Assembly: GCA_035260545.1 (NCBI GenBank)
Contig: DATFUZ010000085.1
Location: forward strand, 14,510 to 78,509
Direction of reading: 5' to 3'
From: DATDDB01 sp035260545
GTDB lineage: Bacteria > Pseudomonadota > Gammaproteobacteria > Burkholderiales > Gallionellaceae
DNA: 64,000 nucleotides
A program made the position numbers and the translations under genes. Below, piece by piece: positions 16,552 through 24,965 of this stretch; position 1 is the first letter of the stretch; every line of letters starts with the position of its first letter. Under the pieces are notes generated by a model that saw only the letters and a program-made list of their open reading frames with translations, was not told the origin of the DNA and made no database searches.

Positions 16552-17969
16552 GCCGCGGCCTCCTGCTGCTCAGCCGCACGTGCCTTGTGCCGCGCCTCGG
16601 CTATGGCCCCTATCATGTACAGCGCGCTCTCCGGCAGGTCGGCGAACTCGTCGTTGAGGATGCGCTCGCAGCCGTCCAGCGCATCAGCCAGGGGAACCAG
16701 CCGGCCGGGCATGCCGCTGAACGGCTCGGTGGTGAAGAAGGGCTGGGTGAGGAAGCGCTCCAGGCGGCGCGCGCGCGAGACCACGGCGCGGTCGGCCGCC
16801 GACAACTGCTCCAGCCCCAGCATGGCGATGATGTCCTTGAGGTCCGCATACTGCGCCAGCGTGCCGCGGATGGCCTGGGCCAGCGCATAATGGCGCTCGC
16901 CCACCATCCCCGGCGTGGCCATCTTGGAGCTGGACTGCAGCGGGTCGATGGCCGGGTACAGCCCCTCGCTGGCGCGCTTGCGGTTGAGCACGATGGACGC
17001 GGAAAGATGGGAGAAGGTGTGCACAGCGGCGGGATCGGTGAAGTCGTCCGCCGGGACATACACCGCCTGGATGGAGGTGATCGCGCCGGTATCGGTGTTG
17101 GCGATGCGCTCCTCGAGGCCGGAAAGCTCGGTGCCCATGGTGGGCTGGTAGCCCATGCGTGAGGGCATCTGCCCCATCATGCCGGAGATCTCGGAGCCGG
17201 CCTGGATAAAGCGGAAAATATTGTCTATCAGCAGCAGCACGTCGCGCTGCTCGTCGTCACGGAAATATTCGGCCATGGTGAGCGCGGCGTGGCCCACGCG
17301 GAAGCGGCTGCCCGGCGGCTCGTTCATCTGGCCGAACACCATCACCATGTTGGAGAGCACGCCCGCCTCCTTCATGTCGCGGTACAACTCCTCGCCTTCG
17401 CGGCAGCGCTCGCCGATGCCGCAGAATATGCTCACCCCCTGGTGATGGGCCACCATGTTGTGGATCATCTCGGTGAGCAGCACGGTCTTGCCCACACCCG
17501 CGCCGCCGAACAGCCCGGCCTTGCCGCCGCGCTCCAGCGGGGCAAGCACGTCTATGACCTTGATGCCGGTCTCGAAGATCTCGGACTGGGTGGAGCGCCG
17601 CGCCAGCGGCGGCGGCGCATTGTGCACGGTGCGCCATTCCACGCCTTCCGGCTGCGGCTGGCGGTCTATGGCCTGCCCGAATACGTCGAACATGCGCGAC
17701 AGGATGCCCGGACCCACCGGCGCCTTGAGCGGCGCGCCGGTGTCCAGCACCGCCATATCGCGCGCCAGGCCCTGGGTGGAGGTGAGCGCGATGCCGCGCA
17801 CAATACGGGTGTTGAGCTGAGCCAGCACCTCGATGACGATGGCATTGCCCGGCCCGGTGCGCAGCACGGTATAGATGGGCGGCAGGGAGCGCTCGAAACG
17901 CACGTCCACCACGCTGCCGCGCACCGCGACCACGCTTCCCATATTCGCTGCTGCCGCTGTGTTTTCCAT
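16548..17969 (-). CDS. atpD: N-ATPase beta subunit (catalytic)
   Basis: This is the catalytic subunit, 473 aa. Walker A is GGAGVGKTVL, the catalytic Glu lies in GIGERCREGEELYRDM, Walker B is DVLLLIDNIFRF, and YVPADDFTDPAAVHTFSHL follows. Standard F-type beta has GERTREGNDLY; the ERCREGEELY form here is typical of the alternative (N-type) branch. It is the first gene of the nine-gene atpDCQRBEFAG operon. The 130-nt gap to the divergent patatin gene should hold the promoter. Confidence 0.96.
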   Translation of the reverse strand: MENTAAAANMGSVVAVRGSVVDVRFERSLPPIYTVLRTGPGNAIVIEVLAQLNTRIVRGIALTSTQGLARDMAVLDTGAPLKAPVGPGILSRMFDVFGQAIDRQPQPEGVEWRTVHNAPPPLARRSTQSEIFETGIKVIDVLAPLERGGKAGLFGGAGVGKTVLLTEMIHNMVAHHQGVSIFCGIGERCREGEELYRDMKEAGVLSNMVMVFGQMNEPPGSRFRVGHAALTMAEYFRDDEQRDVLLLIDNIFRFIQAGSEISGMMGQMPSRMGYQPTMGTELSGLEERIANTDTGAITSIQAVYVPADDFTDPAAVHTFSHLSASIVLNRKRASEGLYPAIDPLQSSSKMATPGMVGERHYALAQAIRGTLAQYADLKDIIAMLGLEQLSAADRAVVSRARRLERFLTQPFFTTEPFSGMPGRLVPLADALDGCERILNDEFADLPESALYMIGAIAEARHKARAAEQQEAAA

Positions 17970-18099
17970 GGCTGTTTCTTGTTGTATGCGCCCTTGCCCG
18001 GCCGATCAAGGCGGCCGTGCGGCATTTCCGCACCACCGCTTTTCCGGGTGCGCCGCATTTACGTTATCATGCCCGGCATTGCGAATAAAGGGGCGCCCG

Positions 18100-19017
18100 A
18101 TGAAAACATCCCGACTCTGGCCGGCTCTGCTGGCTGTCATATTGCTCGCAGGGTGCGCCACGACGCAGTCCGGCGGCGGCGCGGCGGTACCGGCTGCGGA
18201 GCTGCCGAAACCGAAGATTGCGCTGGTGCTGGGCGGGGGGGCGGCGCGCGGCTTCGCGCATATCGGCGTGATCCGCGCCCTGGAGCAGGAGCATATTCCG
18301 GTGGACATGGTGGTGGGCACCAGCGTGGGCAGCCTGATCGGCGCGCTGTATGCCAGCAGCCAGAACAGCTTCGATCTGGAATGGACCGCCTTCACCCTGC
18401 AAAGGGAAGACCTGTTCGACTATCGCCTGATGGGCGCCCTGACCGGCATGGGCGTGATCAAGGGCGACAATATCGAGGACTTCATCCGCGCCAAGGTGCC
18501 GCAGGCCAACATCGAGGATCTCAAGCTGCCCTTCGCCGCGGTGGCCACCGACCTCAACCGCGGCCAGCAGGTGGTGCTGGATCACGGCTCGGTCGCGCGC
18601 GCGGTCCATGCGAGCAGCGCCATCCCCGGCGTGTTCGAGCCGGTGGAATACCAGGGCCGTCTCCTGGTGGACGGCGGACTGATGAACAACATTCCCGTGT
18701 CGGTCGCGCGCGCCAAGGGCGCGGACATCGTGATCGCCGTGGACATCAGCGAGAACGTCACCAACTTCAATATCACCAACATCGTGGATGTCACCCTGCA
18801 GGCGGTAAATATCATGTTCGCGCAGAACGTCAAGAACCAGATCAAGGGCGCGGACGTGGTGATCGCCCCCGCCGTGGGCGACGTGGGCATGATGGACTTC
18901 ACGCAGAAAAAGCGCTGCATGGAGGCGGGCCTGGCCGCGACCGAAAAGGCCATGCCGCTGATCCGCCAGAAGATAGAGGAATGGGGCCGCAAGAAGCTGC
19001 AGGAGCAACGGAAATAA
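18100..19017 (+). CDS. Patatin-like phospholipase lipoprotein (RssA-like)
   Basis: The 305-aa protein has a lipobox (LLAGC, Cys19) and then a patatin domain. Its oxyanion hole is GGGAARGFAHIGV (about 46-58), the nucleophile elbow is GTSVG with Ser75, and the catalytic Asp lies in VDGGLMNNIPV. A Ser-Asp dyad hydrolase acting on lipids is expected, located in the envelope because of the lipidation. The frame opens further upstream, but the ATG at 18100 has an AAAGGGG site and begins the signal peptide. It is divergent from the ATPase operon; there is no reason to link them functionally. Confidence 0.92.
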   Translation: MKTSRLWPALLAVILLAGCATTQSGGGAAVPAAELPKPKIALVLGGGAARGFAHIGVIRALEQEHIPVDMVVGTSVGSLIGALYASSQNSFDLEWTAFTLQREDLFDYRLMGALTGMGVIKGDNIEDFIRAKVPQANIEDLKLPFAAVATDLNRGQQVVLDHGSVARAVHASSAIPGVFEPVEYQGRLLVDGGLMNNIPVSVARAKGADIVIAVDISENVTNFNITNIVDVTLQAVNIMFAQNVKNQIKGADVVIAPAVGDVGMMDFTQKKRCMEAGLAATEKAMPLIRQKIEEWGRKKLQEQRK

Positions 19018-19124
19018 CAGCCCGGGCGGCCTGCTCGCCCCGGGGTGAGGCCGGATTGCGGTTTCACCTCAAAGGCGAGACCAGGCGGCAACGAGCGAGC
19101 GGGGCCATCAGAAGCAGTTTGCCG

Positions 19125-19246
19125 AAAAACGTGACGAGGCGGCCGGATGCAAGGCGCATGGCGCGCAGGCACCGGAGTGTACAAGCAAGTACATGAGGAT
19201 GCCGAGCACCGGGCAACGCCGCAAACGGCCGCCGCAGTAGTTTTTC
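19125..19246 (+). repeat. Interspersed hairpin repeat, copy B (short subtype)
   Basis: It runs from AAAAACGTGACGAGG to CCGCAGTAGTTTTT and shares the core sequences of copy A. The apex is the short form GAGTGTACAAGCAAGTACATGAGGAT, in which TGTAC pairs with GTACA. The AAAAAC / GTTTTT ends are inverted. It lies between converging genes, the patatin (+) and mutarotase (-), ending 16 nt from the mutarotase stop. Confidence 0.8.
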
Positions 19247-19262
19247 AGCAGACTGTGCGCAA

Positions 19263-20174
19263 TCAGTCGTCGAGCGGCTCCACGGTATACAGCACCGAAA
19301 GCCTGTGCATCTCCCCCGGCTTGACCGTCACCGTATTCTCAAGGGCATTGCCGCTCTCCACGCACACCATGGCGCGGTAGCCTTCCGGAGTGAAATCGCC
19401 CATCTTCGCGGCCTTTTCCGTCCACGGGTTCCACACTATGGTGGAGAGCCCGCCCTGCTTGGCGATACGGATCACGCGCTTCAGGCCGCGGTCCTTGATC
19501 AGCACGTCGGACTTGGTGTTCATGTAGACGCGATCCACCTCGGATTCGATGCGGATGCCGTTGAGCTGCTTGCACAGGTCGTTGGCGCCACCCGCCTTGT
19601 CCATGTAGGCCGTGCCTTCCAGGCCGCGTATCGTCATCTGTCCCACGTCGCTGATCTGGAAATAGGTGTGCAGCGCCTCGCCGAGCACAAAAGGCTGGGG
19701 GCCCAGGTTGCGCGTGACCAGGTCTATCTTCAGGCTCTTGCCGATGGAAAACTCGATCTGCACGCTGCTGGGATATGGCCATTGCTTGCGCGTAGCCTCG
19801 GTTTCCAGCAGGCCGAAACGCAAATAGGCGCCTCCGTCGGTCATTTCCCTTGTTTCCAGCACTTCCCACATCACGGTGCGGGCAAAGCCGTGGCCGGGCA
19901 GCGTGCTGTCGCCGGCATGCGCGCCGAACCACGGCCAGCATATGGGCACGCCGCCGCGTATGGACTTCCCGGGGGCGAATTTCGCCAGTTCGGACACCCA
20001 TACCACCGGCGCTTGCCCAGTCGGCTGCCAAGTGATCAGATGGGCGCCCTGCAGCGCGATGCGCGCGCTGCCGTGACGGTTGGCGATCTCGGCGACGATC
20101 AGGCCGCCCTCGCTTTCGCGGAACTGGACGTGGTTGGCTATGGCGAAACGCCGGTTTAGGTCGGCAAGCTGCAT
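19263..20174 (-). CDS. D-hexose-6-phosphate mutarotase / aldose-1-epimerase-like (YeaD family)
   Basis: This cytoplasmic 303-aa protein interconverts alpha and beta anomers of glucose-6-phosphate or related sugars. Family marks are HGSARIALQGAHLITWQP, the RGGVPICWPWFG loop with PGHGFAR (acid His), GEALHTYFQISDV (second catalytic His) and TIVWNPWTEKAAKMGDF (Trp-Asn-Pro-Trp). The start MQLADLN at 20174 matches the usual N-terminus; a possible start 69 nt upstream adds a poorly conserved basic extension. It stands alone between repeat copy B and nrdJ. Confidence 0.92.
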   Translation of the reverse strand: MQLADLNRRFAIANHVQFRESEGGLIVAEIANRHGSARIALQGAHLITWQPTGQAPVVWVSELAKFAPGKSIRGGVPICWPWFGAHAGDSTLPGHGFARTVMWEVLETREMTDGGAYLRFGLLETEATRKQWPYPSSVQIEFSIGKSLKIDLVTRNLGPQPFVLGEALHTYFQISDVGQMTIRGLEGTAYMDKAGGANDLCKQLNGIRIESEVDRVYMNTKSDVLIKDRGLKRVIRIAKQGGLSTIVWNPWTEKAAKMGDFTPEGYRAMVCVESGNALENTVTVKPGEMHRLSVLYTVEPLDD

Positions 20175-20468
20175 TATCTGGGGGCTCCATGGTTGAACGA
20201 AGCCGCATTTTCTCCGTATTTTGCGCGGCGCGCCAGTGGCCACCGCGACGCCGCAGCGGCCGCCGGCTTCGCACCCCGGCGCTGCCCCGAAAAAAATATG
20301 TCCCGCGCGATGCCAGGCGCGGCGGGCATGTCACGCGTGTCAAGACCGGGCGCGGAAATTTTGGCCTTTTTTCGCGGCCAAAAGAGGAGGATAATTTGCT
20401 GCGGAATATACCCGGCGCCGGCCGCAAGACCCTGCCGAACGACAACAAGTACGGGAGAACGCACAGCC

Positions 20469-23318
20469 ATGAAGATAGAACATTCCGCCGCACAGCTTCC
20501 CGAACAGGAAGTCACCCCCGAAGTCCTCCAGGAAAAATACTGCAAGAACGGCGAGATCACCGCCTACGACGTGCGCCTGCGCGTGGCGCGCGCGCTGGCC
20601 GCCATGGAGGCCAAGCCCGAGGTGTGGGAGCCGCAGTTCCTGTGGGCGCTGGAACATGGCTTCATTCCCGGCGGGCGCATCAATTCTGCGGCAGGCACCG
20701 CCCTGCAGGCCACTCTCATCAACTGCTTCGTGCAGCCCGTGGGCGACGCCATCAGCGGCCTGACCGACGGCAAGCCCGGCATCTACGACGCCCTGCAGCA
20801 GGCCGCGGAGACCATGCGCCGCGGCGGCGGCGTGGGCTACGACTTCTCGGCCATACGCCCCAAGGATGCCCTGGTGAAGGGCACCAACAGCCGCGCCTCC
20901 GGCCCGGTTTCCTACATGCGCGTGTTCGACCGCTCCTGCGAGACGGTGGAATCGGCCGGCGCCCGGCGCGGCGCGCAGATGGGCGTGCTGCGCTGCGACC
21001 ATCCTGACATCGAGGCCTTCATCCACGCCAAGGATACCGGCGACCTGCGCAACTTCAACATCTCCGTGGGCGTGACCGACGCCTTCATGCAGGCGGTGGA
21101 CGCAAACGGCGACTGGGAGCTGGCCCACAAGTCGCCGCCCTCGCCTGCCGCCATCGAGGCCGGCGCCTACCAGCGCGCCGACGGTCTGTGGGTGTACCGC
21201 AAGATCAAGGCCGCCGATTTGTGGGCGCAGATCATGCACGCCACCTATGACCACGCCGAGCCGGGCGTGCTGTTCATCGACAAGATCAACCGCGACAACA
21301 ACCTGGGCTACATCGAGCAGATCGAGGCCACCAATCCCTGCGGTGAACAGCCCCTGCCCTCGTACGGCTGCTGCGACCTGGGCAGCGTGAACCTGACCGC
21401 CTTCGTGCAGAACCCCTTCACGCCCGAGGCCGAATTCGATTCGCCCAATTTCGTGCGCGTGGTGGGACTCGCCGCGCGCATGCTGGACAACGTGCTGGAC
21501 GCGACAGTGTGGCCGCTGCCTGAGCAGAAATCTGAGGCCGCGGCCAAGCGCCGCATCGGCATCGGCTTCACCGGACTGGGCGATACGCTGGTGATGCTGG
21601 GCCTGAAATACAACAGCGCCGAGGGCCGCAACATGGCGGCGCGCATCGCCGAGATGATGCGCGATGCGGCCTATGAGGCCTCGGTGGATCTGGCCGTCGA
21701 GAAAGGCCGTTTCCCTCTGTTCGATGCGGACAAGTACCTGGCGGAACCCGCCTTCGCCTCGCGCCTGCCGGAGAAGATCAAAACGCGCATCCGCGAGCAT
21801 GGCATCCGCAACAGCCACTTGCTCTCCATCGCGCCCACCGGCACCATCAGCCTGGCCTTCGCCGACAACGCCAGCAACGGCATCGAGCCGCCGTTCTCCT
21901 GGTTCTACTTCCGCAACAAGCGCATGCCGGACGGCAGCAAGAAGTCGATCCAGGTGGAAGACCACGCCTGGCGCCTGTACAAGCACCTGGGCGGCGACGT
22001 GGAAAAGCTGCCGGACTACTTCGTGACCGCGCTCGAAATGAGCGCGCTGGACCACATGGAAATGTCCGCCGCGGTGCAGCCCTATGTGGACACCGCGATC
22101 AGCAAGACGGTGAACGTGCCGGCCGACTACCCCTTCGCCGATTTCGAGAGCCTGTACATGGCCGCGTGGAAGCGCGGACTCAAGGGCATCACCACTTACC
22201 GCCCGAACAGCGTGCTGGGCGCGGTGCTGGAGGTCAAGCCCGTGGAGCCCACGCATGAGGCGCAGGAGATCGAGCAGACCGACGTGGACCGGCGCGTGGT
22301 GCTGGACATGATGCCCACCCCGGCGCTCGCCAGCCTGCGCTGGCCGGGCCGCCCCGAGCAGCCCGCAGGCAGCAATGCCTGGGTGTACATGATAGAACAC
22401 CCGCAGGGCAGCTTCGCCGTGTTCATCAGCCATATCACCAACGGCGAGGACCACCCCTACGAGGTCTGGGTGAACGGCGCCGAACAGCCGCGCGGCCTGG
22501 GCGCGCTGGCCAAGACGCTCTCCATGGACATGCGCGCGGAAGACCGCGGCTGGCTGAACATGAAACTGGCCGCGCTGGAAAAAGCCGCGGGCGACGACAG
22601 CTTTGACATGGCCTTCCCGCCCGGCGGCGAGAAGATCCGCGTGCCCTCGCTGGTCTCGGGCTTCGCCCGCATCGTGCGCTACCGTTGCGAGCAACTGGGC
22701 GCGCTGGAGATGCGCGAGAACGAGCCCACGCCGGTGCTCGACGCCATGTTCTCGAAGAAGGAGCCCAAGGTGAATCCGGACGGCACCATGAGCTGGACCG
22801 TGGACGTGCTGAACGTCGCGGGCGGCGACGACTTCGTGCTGGGCTTGAAGGAGCTGGTGCTGCCGGACGGCCAGCGCCGCCCCTATTCGGTGTGGCTGGC
22901 GGGCGAATACCCGCGCGCGCTGGACGGCCTGTGCAAGGTGCTGAGCCTGGACATGCGCGTGGTGGACCCGGCCTGGATAGGCATGAAGCTGCGCAAGCTG
23001 CTGGATTTCCCCGAGCCGCTGGGGGACTTCATGGCGAGGATACCGGGCAGCGACAAGTCGCAGACGTGGCCCTCCACCGTGGCCTACGTCGCACGGCTCA
23101 TGATCCACCGCTACGCCATGCTGGGCATCCTCACGGAGGATGGGTACCCGGTGTCCGAGGCGGGCATCCTCTCCACCCCGCACAAGCGCGTGAAGGAGCA
23201 GCCGGAACTGCACCTGATCGCAGGCAAGAAGTGCGCTGAGTGCGGCAACCGCACCGTGATCAAGAAGGACGGCTGCGACTTCTGCACCGCCTGCGGCGCG
23301 ATAGGCGCCTGCGGCTAG
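20469..23318 (+). CDS. nrdJ: Adenosylcobalamin-dependent ribonucleotide reductase (class II)
   Basis: The 949-aa enzyme reduces ribonucleotides to deoxyribonucleotides with a B12-generated thiyl radical, independent of oxygen. The first disulfide Cys is Cys86 (INCFVQP). The active-site triad lies in TNPCGEQPLP with Asn289, Cys291 and Glu293, followed by GCCDLGSVNL and the SIAPTGTISL phosphate-binding loop. The C-terminus carries two CxxC pairs (CAECG, CDFCTACG) that likely bind zinc or relay electrons. Two similar domains near residues 640 and 770 (PYEVWVNGAEQPRGL, PYSVWLAGEYPRAL) show the duplicated NrdJ C-terminal extension. The ATG at 20469 follows CGGGAGAACGCACAGCC. Confidence 0.97.
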   Translation: MKIEHSAAQLPEQEVTPEVLQEKYCKNGEITAYDVRLRVARALAAMEAKPEVWEPQFLWALEHGFIPGGRINSAAGTALQATLINCFVQPVGDAISGLTDGKPGIYDALQQAAETMRRGGGVGYDFSAIRPKDALVKGTNSRASGPVSYMRVFDRSCETVESAGARRGAQMGVLRCDHPDIEAFIHAKDTGDLRNFNISVGVTDAFMQAVDANGDWELAHKSPPSPAAIEAGAYQRADGLWVYRKIKAADLWAQIMHATYDHAEPGVLFIDKINRDNNLGYIEQIEATNPCGEQPLPSYGCCDLGSVNLTAFVQNPFTPEAEFDSPNFVRVVGLAARMLDNVLDATVWPLPEQKSEAAAKRRIGIGFTGLGDTLVMLGLKYNSAEGRNMAARIAEMMRDAAYEASVDLAVEKGRFPLFDADKYLAEPAFASRLPEKIKTRIREHGIRNSHLLSIAPTGTISLAFADNASNGIEPPFSWFYFRNKRMPDGSKKSIQVEDHAWRLYKHLGGDVEKLPDYFVTALEMSALDHMEMSAAVQPYVDTAISKTVNVPADYPFADFESLYMAAWKRGLKGITTYRPNSVLGAVLEVKPVEPTHEAQEIEQTDVDRRVVLDMMPTPALASLRWPGRPEQPAGSNAWVYMIEHPQGSFAVFISHITNGEDHPYEVWVNGAEQPRGLGALAKTLSMDMRAEDRGWLNMKLAALEKAAGDDSFDMAFPPGGEKIRVPSLVSGFARIVRYRCEQLGALEMRENEPTPVLDAMFSKKEPKVNPDGTMSWTVDVLNVAGGDDFVLGLKELVLPDGQRRPYSVWLAGEYPRALDGLCKVLSLDMRVVDPAWIGMKLRKLLDFPEPLGDFMARIPGSDKSQTWPSTVAYVARLMIHRYAMLGILTEDGYPVSEAGILSTPHKRVKEQPELHLIAGKKCAECGNRTVIKKDGCDFCTACGAIGACG

Positions 23319-23336
23319 GCATGCCGTCCCCAAGGG

Positions 23337-23358
23337 CCGCACGTCCCGGTACGTGCGG
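23337..23358 (+). terminator. Hairpin after nrdJ
   Basis: A perfect 8-bp stem, CCGCACGT (23337-23344) with ACGTGCGG (23351-23358), has a CCCGGT loop. It is followed by ATGATGATA, not a T-run, so it is more likely a stabilising 3' hairpin or Rho-type end than a true intrinsic terminator. Confidence 0.4.
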
Positions 23359-23393
23359 ATGATGATACACCTCTAACCGCCTGACCGGAGATC

Positions 23394-23939
23394 ATGGCGC
23401 TTTGGCAATTCCAGATCGAGTTCATCCCCCGCGCCTGGCTTGAAGCCGTCGCGGGCGACCTGTCCCCGCTGTTCGGCGACGACGGCCGCGACATGGCGCC
23501 TGCATGGCGCGCCCACCCGCCCGCGCTCCCAGTGGATGCGCTGTTTACCGCCATGCTGCCGCCCGCGCCCGGGCGTTACGCCGGCGAGCTTTACTGGGGC
23601 GACGAAAAACACAGCGATGCCCATGTCTGGCACGATAACGGCCAGGTCGAATCCATAGGCGTGCGTGTGGACGCGCGCAATTACAGCGCGCGCCTGCTGC
23701 AACAGATCGCGGAAATCGCGGGGCAACTGCATTGCGACCTTCTGATTCCGGAAACTCGGACCGTCATCGCACCCAATGTGTTCGCGCTGCACTCGGCGCT
23801 GCGCGCCTCGAAGGCGGCGCGTTACGTGCAGGGCCCGCGCAAATATCCCGAGCGGAACACGGACAACCGCCGGGAGGATGGCTCGGCAGAGGACGGAATG
23901 GGGGACGACGGCCCGGGCAAGGGCCCGGACGTAGCCTGA
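23394..23939 (+). CDS. Hypothetical protein
   Basis: This 181-aa soluble protein has the N-terminus MALWQFQIEFIPRAWLE, a central ELYWGDEKHSDAHVWHDNGQVESIGVRVDARN segment and a helical LLQQIAEIAGQLHCDLL. The last 35 residues are charged and disordered. There is no signal peptide or TM segment. Similar WQFxIxFIPRxW proteins occur as conserved hypotheticals in proteobacteria, but I know no function. The start has a GGAG site 4-8 nt upstream. Codon use is like its neighbours. Confidence 0.75.
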   Translation: MALWQFQIEFIPRAWLEAVAGDLSPLFGDDGRDMAPAWRAHPPALPVDALFTAMLPPAPGRYAGELYWGDEKHSDAHVWHDNGQVESIGVRVDARNYSARLLQQIAEIAGQLHCDLLIPETRTVIAPNVFALHSALRASKAARYVQGPRKYPERNTDNRREDGSAEDGMGDDGPGKGPDVA

Positions 23940-24017
23940 ACAGCAGCGGCCTGAAAAGGCTGGGCAGCCCGGTCAGGCGAACATGTCGGTCATCGATGAC
24001 AGCATGGCGCCGGTCCC

Positions 24018-24545
24018 TCAGCCCGTTTTTTCGGCGATGAGATTCAGGCTGATGGGCATACCGTGGAATTCCAGGCCGCTGGCATCGTCGAACAAGCCGA
24101 ACTTCTCCACGCGCTTGATGTTGACGTAGCCCGCCTCGGTAAGATAGCGGCGGAGAAATTCCTCGTTCAGCCCCACCACGTGATAGTCGAACGAGTTGGT
24201 ATGCCCGCCGAACAGGATGCGCATCACGTGAAAGCGCTGCTCGAAAGACAGAAATTCCTTTTCCAGCAACAGGCGCGCCAGCACGTCCATGTCGGGCACG
24301 CCGATGTAAAGCTTCCCGCCCGGCTGCAGCACGCGCTTCCACTCGGCCAGCGCCTTCTGCAGTTCACCCGTGTAATCAAGATGTTCCAGCACGTGGGAGG
24401 CATAGACCGCAGCAAAGGTGGCATCCGGAAAACGGGTAAGATCGTCCGCCTTGCCGACGTGGTCTACATGCGGCCCCGGCACCGCGTCCAGCACCTCCCA
24501 GCCCTCGACCCGGCTCCAACCACCTATATGTAGCTTCCTGCTCAT
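24018..24545 (-). CDS. Class I SAM-dependent methyltransferase (short)
   Basis: The 175-aa product starts KLHIGGWSRVEGW, the glycine-poor motif I of a methyltransferase subfamily linked to sugar and polysaccharide modification. It continues with SHVLEHLDYTGEL, VLQPGGKLYIGVPD and a C-terminal lid (HVVGLNEEFLRRYLTEAGYVNI). The start at 24545 is supported by GAGGA 11 nt upstream; the longer frame is Arg-rich shadow sequence. At 175 aa it is short for the family. The substrate is unknown. It converges with the hypothetical gene before it. Confidence 0.85.
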   Translation of the reverse strand: MSRKLHIGGWSRVEGWEVLDAVPGPHVDHVGKADDLTRFPDATFAAVYASHVLEHLDYTGELQKALAEWKRVLQPGGKLYIGVPDMDVLARLLLEKEFLSFEQRFHVMRILFGGHTNSFDYHVVGLNEEFLRRYLTEAGYVNIKRVEKFGLFDDASGLEFHGMPISLNLIAEKTG

Positions 24546-24817
24546 CCGCTGCTTCGTCCTCAAAACTCGAGTAAATTGAATACTTCGCCCGCGCCACCGC
24601 TGAACCGGCCACACGCACGGGCAGCGGTGCGATTTAACCATGCCCGCATGCGCCCGGCAATCTGCAAATCCCCTAAATCCGCCCCTGCGCCGGATGCGGC
24701 AAGGCGATGCCCTGCGGCATGCGCGAAAAAACACGCGCTGCCCGCCGTTTTACCTGGCACGCTGTGCGCGAATCCTATTCAGGATATATTACAGCGTGGC
24801 TTTTTCGAACTTTCAGA

Positions 24818-24964
24818 TTTGGGCCCGCTCCCCGAAAAAATACGGGGCACTTTGGCACGCGGCATCACAAACGGGGGAGAGACACGGCACCTGGCATGGC
24901 TGATCGTAACGAACGAAGGCTTGAGGCGCTGCGGAGGCTGGAGCCGGTCCAGCCTTCGCCCCGG
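24818..24964 (+). pseudogene. Decayed duplicate of the parE promoter and 5' end
   Basis: This stretch aligns with 28443-28588, the upstream region and first codons of the intact parE, at roughly 75 percent by eye. Shared blocks include GGCCCGCTC, AAAATACGG, CACGCG, CATCACAAACGGGG, GCATGGCT, TAACGAAC and GGCTGGAGCCGGT. The ATG at 24896 matches the parE start (MADRNERRLEALRRLEPV against MATYNEQSFKVLRGLEPV). A single-base insertion after codon 18 shifts the frame. Similarity stops at CGCCCCGG, 2 nt before the stop codon of the minus-strand receiver-PAS gene. It is a scar, not a working gene. Confidence 0.82.
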
Positions 24965-24965
24965 T

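Noticed and set aside
11224..17969. Housekeeping F-type ATP synthase
   Set aside because: Gene order atpDCQRBEFAG, presence of atpQ and atpR, lack of a delta gene and the divergent beta-subunit motif ERCREGEELY all indicate N-type.
20233..20240. CCAGTGGC upstream of nrdJ, whose complement resembles the B12-box of a cobalamin riboswitch
   Set aside because: It is on the minus strand, inside a possible N-terminal extension of the mutarotase, and no other cobalamin-riboswitch elements lie around it on the nrdJ strand.
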